Below, piece by piece: positions 59,472-64,000 of a DNA stretch of 64,000 bases; the first letter of the stretch is position 1; each line of letters opens with the position of its first letter. The translations under genes and the position numbers were made by a program. The DNA is taken from the NCBI GenBank assembly GCA_019802505.1, contig JAFMOC010000155.1:794501-858500 (forward strand), given 5' to 3'. The notes beneath the pieces were generated by a model. It worked only from the letters and a program-made list of their open reading frames with translations. It did no database searches and was not told where the DNA came from. Source of the DNA: Corydoras sp. C115. Taxonomy: Eukaryota; Chordata; Actinopteri; Siluriformes; Callichthyidae.

Positions 59472-61066
59472 CTACCACGGCCGCCACACGGAGTCCGATG
59501 TGAGTGAGGCTTCGCGGGGGGACGCGGCCGCGGCGGGGAGCGGCGTGGCGGCTCCGCTGGCGTACACGGGGATGACGGGGCCGCCGGGGGTGAACGCGTT
59601 GCTGGGGATCAGGAAGGCGAACTGTCCGTCCGTGGCCGGCACCAGCTGGAAGCCGCCGTACACCTTGGACGCGTCCGACGGCGACGCGCCGGAAGGAGGC
59701 GCGCTTTTGCACGCCACGCCGCCCGGCACGGGCACGGACACCGGCACCGGGACGTGGGTCGCCCCCGGGATTTGCACCACGGGCTGGCCGAAGGAAGGGG
59801 GCGCGGGTCCGGCCGCGACGTGCGCCTGGGTCGGGTAGTTCATGGCGTTCAGCTGCGTCATGCAGTTGGCCAAGTGGCCGAGCAGCCGCGTCCGCACCTC
59901 GGCGTTCACGCCCTCGCAGGTGGACAGGAAGCGCGTCACCTCGTTCATGCACTCGCTGAATCCCGCGCGGTACTTGCCCAGCACCGTGGGGTCCGCGTTC
60001 AGAGCCGCTGCAGACACAAACAAACCAAAGCCATGTCAATACACGCGTTCCACTTCGTGCGCAATGGAGAACATACTAAGGTGCTGGGGATCTAGAGCTC
60101 CGGATCTCCACAACGGGCGTTTAAAAAGTCTCCCAAGGGTGCAGCGTAAACCTCATTTCCAATTTGCATTTCCAATACACTTTCTAAACAATAGTAGACT
60201 TTAATATTATAATTATAACTCATTAGAAGTTTGTTTATTAGTAGGTGCTGGGGATCTAGAGCTCGGGATCTCCCAAAAAGTCTCCCAAGGGTGAGACGCG
60301 TGGTTCTAACGAGCGTAAACTTCATTTCCAAGTTGCTATACACGTCCCAAACATTGGTAATTAAGAAATTGATATTGTGATGGCGCCAAGATGATGCCGG
60401 CTTGTGCGTAAAAGCGCCTTGGGAACAATTCCCAACAAACGTCTCCAACGCTTTCAGATGCGTAAACCGTGTAGCTATGGCGCGTAAATAAAGACTAAAG
60501 AGCCAACTTTACACGTAATTAAGAAACAGTTACAAACTTACCGGTCATTTGTGCGCGCTGCATGTTCCTGAGGTGCTTCACAGTCATCTCCAGGATATCC
60601 GCCTTCTCAAGCTTAGAATGCCGTGAGCTCTGTGGATAAAATCAACATACGGTTATTAATTACAATATTCAAAAATAAAACAAATGAATAAACACGGGGT
60701 ATTTCTAACGTCCAGGTATTTTGCGTGAAGGCACCAGGACTTACATCTTTCTTCAGCGCGTCCAGGATGAGCGTTTTCAGCTGCCCCAGGCTCTCGTTGA
60801 TGCGAGCCCGTCTTCTTTTCTCCATTATGGGTTTCGAAGACTAAAATAAAAGCGCGTTGGTGAGTTTGGACCCAAAATTCTGAACTGATTCTTTAAAAGC
60901 TGTGAGTCGTTGTTTTATTTTTTTTTAGGGTTATTTTATTGTAATAAATAGAACCTACCTTTCTGTGCTCGGACGCGGTTTTGGGTTTGTCGGGCGCCGT
61001 GTTGATGCTCGCGGGGGTCGCCGCGACTGGAGAGGACGAGTTTTTTTCCATCATGTCAGCAGGCAT
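59472..61066 (-). CDS. hes1: Hes1 bHLH-Orange transcriptional repressor, four coding exons
   Basis: Coding exons run 61066-60959, 60840-60745, 60629-60542 and 60007-59472 (stop TAG at 59474-59472), 828 nt in all for 275 residues. All three introns have GT-AG ends; phases are 0, 0 and 1. Exon 1 encodes the HES1-type start [13 protein letters not shown] and SEHRK. The bHLH spans residues 37-95, with the HES proline (P40) before [12 protein letters not shown]. The Orange domain lies at about 109-152, then a Pro/Ala-rich linker, a [18 protein letters not shown] block, and the C-terminal Groucho/TLE-binding WRPW (272-275). Mammalian HES1 (280 residues) adds two residues after WRPW; here it is the end. 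Hes1 is a nuclear Notch effector that represses proneural genes and itself, giving oscillating expression. The N-terminus fits hes1 (zebrafish her6) better than hes4 (her9). The upstream TTG-initiated frame is not needed: the ATG at 61066 matches the family. No damage is visible. Confidence 0.97.
60008..60541 (-). other. hes1: hes1 intron 3 with an internal tandem duplication
   Basis: The 534-bp intron contains two copies of a segment beginning aggtgctggggatctagagc, at 60079 and 60243 (period 164). Both share tctcccaagggtg and a cgtaaac...catttcca block, but differ by small indels. Splice sites (gtaagt at 60541 downward, tgcag at 60008) lie outside the duplicated part. Confidence 0.85.
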
Positions 61067-61248
61067 GGTTCTGCACAACGGCTAGTATCCAGGGGGGAAA
61101 AAAAGGCGTGAAGAAAAAAAAAGTGCACCAAACGCTGCCGTGGCCGTGGGTGAGTGCGCAGTCACGCGCCGTGGAAGTCCAATAGCTGCGTTCCTGCGGT
61201 GTACCGAGCCGCGCGCTCTGGGACGTGGGAGCGTCTGCCGGACTGTCT
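61067..61248 (-). other. hes1: hes1 5' UTR
   Basis: The interval lies between the ATG at 61066 and a start about 30 bp below the TATA box. It is GC-rich with A-rich runs near the ATG. The transcription start is estimated, not seen. Confidence 0.55.
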
Positions 61249-61270
61249 GCCGGCGCGCCGCCGCGCTCTT

Positions 61271-61277
61271 ATTTATA
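61271..61277 (-). promoter_or_regulatory. hes1: TATA box of hes1
   Basis: The minus strand reads TATAAAT in the context CCGGGATATAAATAAGAGC, about 205 bp upstream of the ATG, as in the mammalian HES1 promoter. Confidence 0.85.
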
Positions 61278-61298
61278 TCCCGGGCCGCACGCGAACGG

Positions 61299-61333
61299 CT
61301 CGTGTGAAACTTCCCAAACTTTCGTTCCCACAC
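61299..61333 (-). promoter_or_regulatory. hes1: Paired Su(H)/RBPJ sites and N-box of the hes1 promoter
   Basis: On the minus strand GTGTGGGAAC (61333-61324) is followed by TTTGGGAAGT (around 61319-61310), then TTTCACACGAG, which contains an N-box CACGAG (61304-61299). Order and spacing match the known Notch-responsive block of mammalian HES1, where RBPJ and the Notch intracellular domain bind and Hes1 represses itself through N-boxes. Confidence 0.85.
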
Positions 61334-61343
61334 TAACTTTCGA

Positions 61344-61436
61344 CCAATCAGCGCGAGGCACACGCGGCCCGCACGGAGGCCGGCTCGTGGTCGGCGCAGC
61401 GCCATTGGTCGTTTGCCTCTCGAGCGGGTGGCCAAT
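61344..61436 (-). promoter_or_regulatory. hes1: CCAAT boxes and upstream N-box of hes1
   Basis: CCAAT motifs occur at 61344-61348 (plus strand), 61404-61408 (minus strand) and 61432-61436 (plus strand). A second CACGAG N-box (minus) lies at 61389-61384. Mammalian HES1 promoters carry similar CCAAT motifs at this distance. Confidence 0.7.
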
Positions 61437-61499
61437 GGCGCGCGGCCGGCCGGGTCCGGGGCACGAACCGGGCCTGCCTTCCGTCAGCGCAGTTTACAT

Positions 61500-61718
61500 A
61501 TTAACACTTAACATCCAAGAGGCAGGCTGAGGAATCACCCGCGCCGCGCGTGGAGCGCAATAAACATCCAGCCGAAACTACACCTTTAAAGAGTTTCAGT
61601 TATTGCTCCTTTAAAAGAGCCTTTCGGTCTCATATGTGCAATATCTGTTTCAGTTCATTTCTCTGTTATATGTCTTGTACAAAGCTGAGAATTTAGAATT
61701 TATTTTGTGCATATATAC
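61500..61718. other. Upstream flank of hes1
   Basis: AT-rich unique DNA; no feature recognised. Confidence 0.45.
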
Positions 61719-61881
61719 ATTTACATTTGGTCATTTAGCAGATGCTTTTATCCAAAGCGACTTGCACCGGGTTCATCACAACATCCCTGGAGCGATGAGG
61801 GTTGAGGGTCTTGCTCAAGGACCCACACTGCTAACTTCAGTGGACCTGGGATCTGAACCCACAACATTCAGATTGACAGCC
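61719..61881 (-). mobile_element. SINE-B, head truncated
   Basis: gtcatttagcagatgctttt and ggtcttgctcaaggaccca. It lies about 450 bp upstream of the hes1 TATA box. Confidence 0.85.
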
Positions 61882-61949
61882 CTTATATATAGTGTAGCTC
61901 TCTCTGATTTAAAGATGACCGCACATATTCTTGCCAAAACTGATTTCTA

Positions 61950-61984
<35 letters not shown>

Positions 61985-62233
61985 AAGTTTTTTTAAAACC
62001 TCTTATTAATTGCCAAGTATCATTTTCACCTTATTTCTAATGTAACTTGCAGCTGAGAATGTGAATTTCAATAAATATAAAGGCCAAATAAAGGTCTATC
62101 TTATCAATGCGAGTTTACTGAAACCAACCAACACCAAAACTCATCAGGAAAGTAAACTAGTTCTCTTGAATAATGCAAAGTTTCAACGTTACTAAACAAA
62201 ACTATACAAATACTTTTCCTCATTATATACATC
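61882..62233. other. AT-rich unique DNA
   Basis: (ATT)n at 61958-61983. No gene. Confidence 0.5.
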
Positions 62234-62248
62234 AAACAGACCCAAGTA

Positions 62249-62588
62249 GTGCGGCACGGCGGCTTAGTGTTTAGCACATTCTCCTCTCAGCACTAGGGAT
62301 TCCCGGTTCGAATCCCCATCTGGGTGGAGTTTCCATGTTCTCGTGTCTGCGTGGGTTTCCTCCGGGTTCTCCGGTTTGCTCCCACAGTCCAAAACCATGG
62401 ATCAAGTCAATTGAAGTCTCAAATTTGCCCCATATAGAGTGTGTCTGTGTGAGTGAGTGTGTGCCCAGCGATAGATTGTCGCCCTGTCCTGGGTCTATCT
62501 GCCCAGCGCCCGAGACGTTGTCCCCTGGATGGGCATGGGGAACCCCACCGCGACCCTAATAGAGGATAAAGCGGAAGATGAATGAATG
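62249..62588 (+). mobile_element. SINE-A, full length
   Basis: 15-bp target-site duplication aaacagacccaagta (62234-62248 and 62589-62603). tctcc head, ATGA tail. Confidence 0.95.
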
Positions 62589-62770
62589 AAACAGACCCAA
62601 GTACAGAATCACATCTTTTTATTATCTAATTCGGTTTAACCTCACAACACAATCCGAACCGATGGATGCTTATGTGAAAACAGTTTAGGGAAGATCCCCC
62701 CCAAAGTAAGATCAATAAGGTATGTCCAGAGCAAAAGAACCTGACTCACGCTCACAGAACCATAAACTTC

Positions 62771-63050
62771 CATCCATCCATATATTATCTTACGCTTTAT
62801 CCTATACTAGGGCCGTGCGGGGGGGGGGGGGGGGGGGGTTCACTCACACAGACACACTCTATATGGGGCAATTTGGAGAATTCAATTGACTTGATCCATG
62901 TTTTTGGACTGTGGGAGGAAACCGGAGAACCTGGAGGAAACCCACGTGGACACGGGAGAGAACATGGAAACTCCACCCAGATTGGGATTCGAACCGGGAT
63001 TGCCTAGCGCTGAGAGGAGAACATGCTAAACACTAAGCCACCGTGCCACC
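62771..63050 (-). mobile_element. SINE-A, unit 1 of a dimer
   Basis: Internal deletion with a G run of about 20 (62818-62838). Joined to unit 2 by tgcacaatatctc (63052-63064). Confidence 0.9.
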
Positions 63051-63064
63051 CTGCACAATATCTC

Positions 63065-63417
63065 CATCCATCTATCCATTATCTTCCACTCTATCCTCTC
63101 TATCCGCGGTGGGGGGGGTTCCCCATGCACATCCAGGGGAGAACGTTTTTGGGGAGCTGGGCAGATACACCCAGGACAGGGTGCCAATATATCACTGGAC
63201 ATACACTTACTCACACAGACACACTCTATATGGGGCAATTTGGAGAACTCAATTGACTTGATCTATGTTTTTGGACTGTGGGAGGAAACCGGAGAACCCG
63301 GAGGAAACCCACGCGGACACCGGGAGAACATGGAAACTCCACCCAGATTGGGATTCGAACCGGGAATCCCTAGTGCTGAGAGGAGAACATGCTTAACACT
63401 AAGCCACCGTGCCGCCC
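63065..63417 (-). mobile_element. SINE-A, unit 2 of a dimer
   Basis: The pair as a whole is flanked by gaaccataaactt (62758-62770 and 63418-63430). Confidence 0.92.
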
Positions 63418-63430
63418 GAACCATAAACTT

Positions 63431-63787
63431 AATTTAATATATATTTTTAATAAACAAGAAGAGATTGTGAGCCGGGCACCTTCTGTCCATCATCAGTGTG
63501 TGCTCATGAATGATCTCATGGATGTAGGATTTATACTCTGCAATTAGCCTCATTTTAATTATGATGTCATGAATGCTGTTGTATAAGTTTAATGGGGGGG
63601 GTAGCCTTAAGACATGTCTGTGTTCAATGATGATGATAAAGACGAAGATGAAACAATAACTGATACAAGAACAGCCTTATTTATAGTGAAGACAAGATGC
63701 CCCATGCAGACACTCTGATGGGGTGATGGGTTCGGAGCGGAACATGTAGGCACTGCATAGGGTCTTAAATTGCTTGATGGTAAAATT
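63431..63787. other. Unique non-coding DNA
   Basis: No feature recognised. Confidence 0.5.
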
Positions 63788-64000
63788 ATTCATTCATTTT
63801 CTCCCATTTTATCCTCTATTAGGGTCGCGGTGTGATTCCCCATGCCCATCCAGGGCAGAACGTTTCGGGTGCTGGGCAGTTAGACCCAGGACAGGACGCC
63901 AATCTATTACTGGGCACACACTCACTCACACAGACACACTCTACATGGGGCAATTTGGAGAACTCAATTGATTTGATCCATGTTTTTGGACTGCGGGAGG
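63788..64000 (-). mobile_element. SINE-A, cut by the window end
   Basis: ATGA-type tail; the head lies beyond the window. Confidence 0.9.

Larger units (their letters stand above)
59480..61500. other. CpG-rich island over hes1
   Basis: CpG is dense across exon 4, the first exons and the promoter, unlike the AT-rich surroundings. This fits a developmentally regulated promoter island. Density was judged by eye. Confidence 0.6.

Noticed and set aside
59407..60204. Plus-strand frames of 113-143 codons and a 201-codon minus-strand frame over hes1 exon 4
   Set aside because: Shadow frames created by the GC-rich hes1 coding exon.
60613..60825. Frame starting [12 protein letters not shown] read as a separate gene
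   Set aside because: It is hes1 exon 2 running on into its intron.
61067..61078. Upstream in-frame extension of hes1 from a TTG
   Set aside because: The ATG at 61066 starts exactly like HES1 family proteins.

Overview
The window is nuclear DNA from a teleost fish. It carries a hes1-type transcription factor gene with introns and a leucine-rich-repeat gene of the LRRC15 type. The rest is dominated by fish-style repeats: tRNA-derived SINEs with L2-like or ATGG/ATGA tails, short DNA transposons, and long (TA)n and (CA)n arrays. An ostariophysan (catfish or characin relative) is my guess from the repeat style; this is not proven.

Layout. Positions 1-7.6 kb hold repeats and a possible upstream promoter/exon near 3.9-4.1 kb. 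Positions 7618-9351 (+) hold lrrc15, a single intact coding exon for a 577-residue type I membrane LRR protein. Positions 9.4-59.1 kb form a gene desert of about 50 kb in which I find no credible protein-coding gene. It holds about 55 copies or pieces of one SINE family (SINE-A, A box TGGCTTAGTGG, B box GGTTCGAATCC), eight pieces of a second SINE (SINE-B, L2-like tail), several copies of a short DNA transposon (DT-1), and SINE-free islands with the look of conserved regulatory DNA. Positions 59472-61066 (-) hold hes1: four coding exons, 275 residues, bHLH-Orange-WRPW. Its promoter (61.27-61.44 kb) has a TATA box, paired Su(H)/RBPJ sites, N-boxes and CCAAT boxes arranged as in the mammalian HES1 promoter. 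From 61.5 kb to the end there are more SINEs, including a SINE dimer.

How the parts relate. HES1, CPN2, LRRC15 and GP5 are neighbours on human 3q29, so lrrc15 - desert - hes1 looks like an old conserved block. I infer that the desert exists because hes1, a Notch effector used in many tissues, keeps distant enhancers in it. The best internal support is a pair of paralogous non-coding elements, 14436-14558 and 36569-36691. They align without gaps over 123 bp at about 80% identity, 22 kb apart and in the same orientation, and match none of the repeats in the window. The SINE copies also record local history: exact target-site duplications, nested insertions, a duplicated empty site, an inverted duplication 20 kb apart, and a link between 5' subfamily sequence and tail type.

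Limits. All comparisons were made by eye. Names of families outside this window come from general knowledge, and the calls of non-coding constraint are inference from sequence texture, repeat absence and the duplicated pair.
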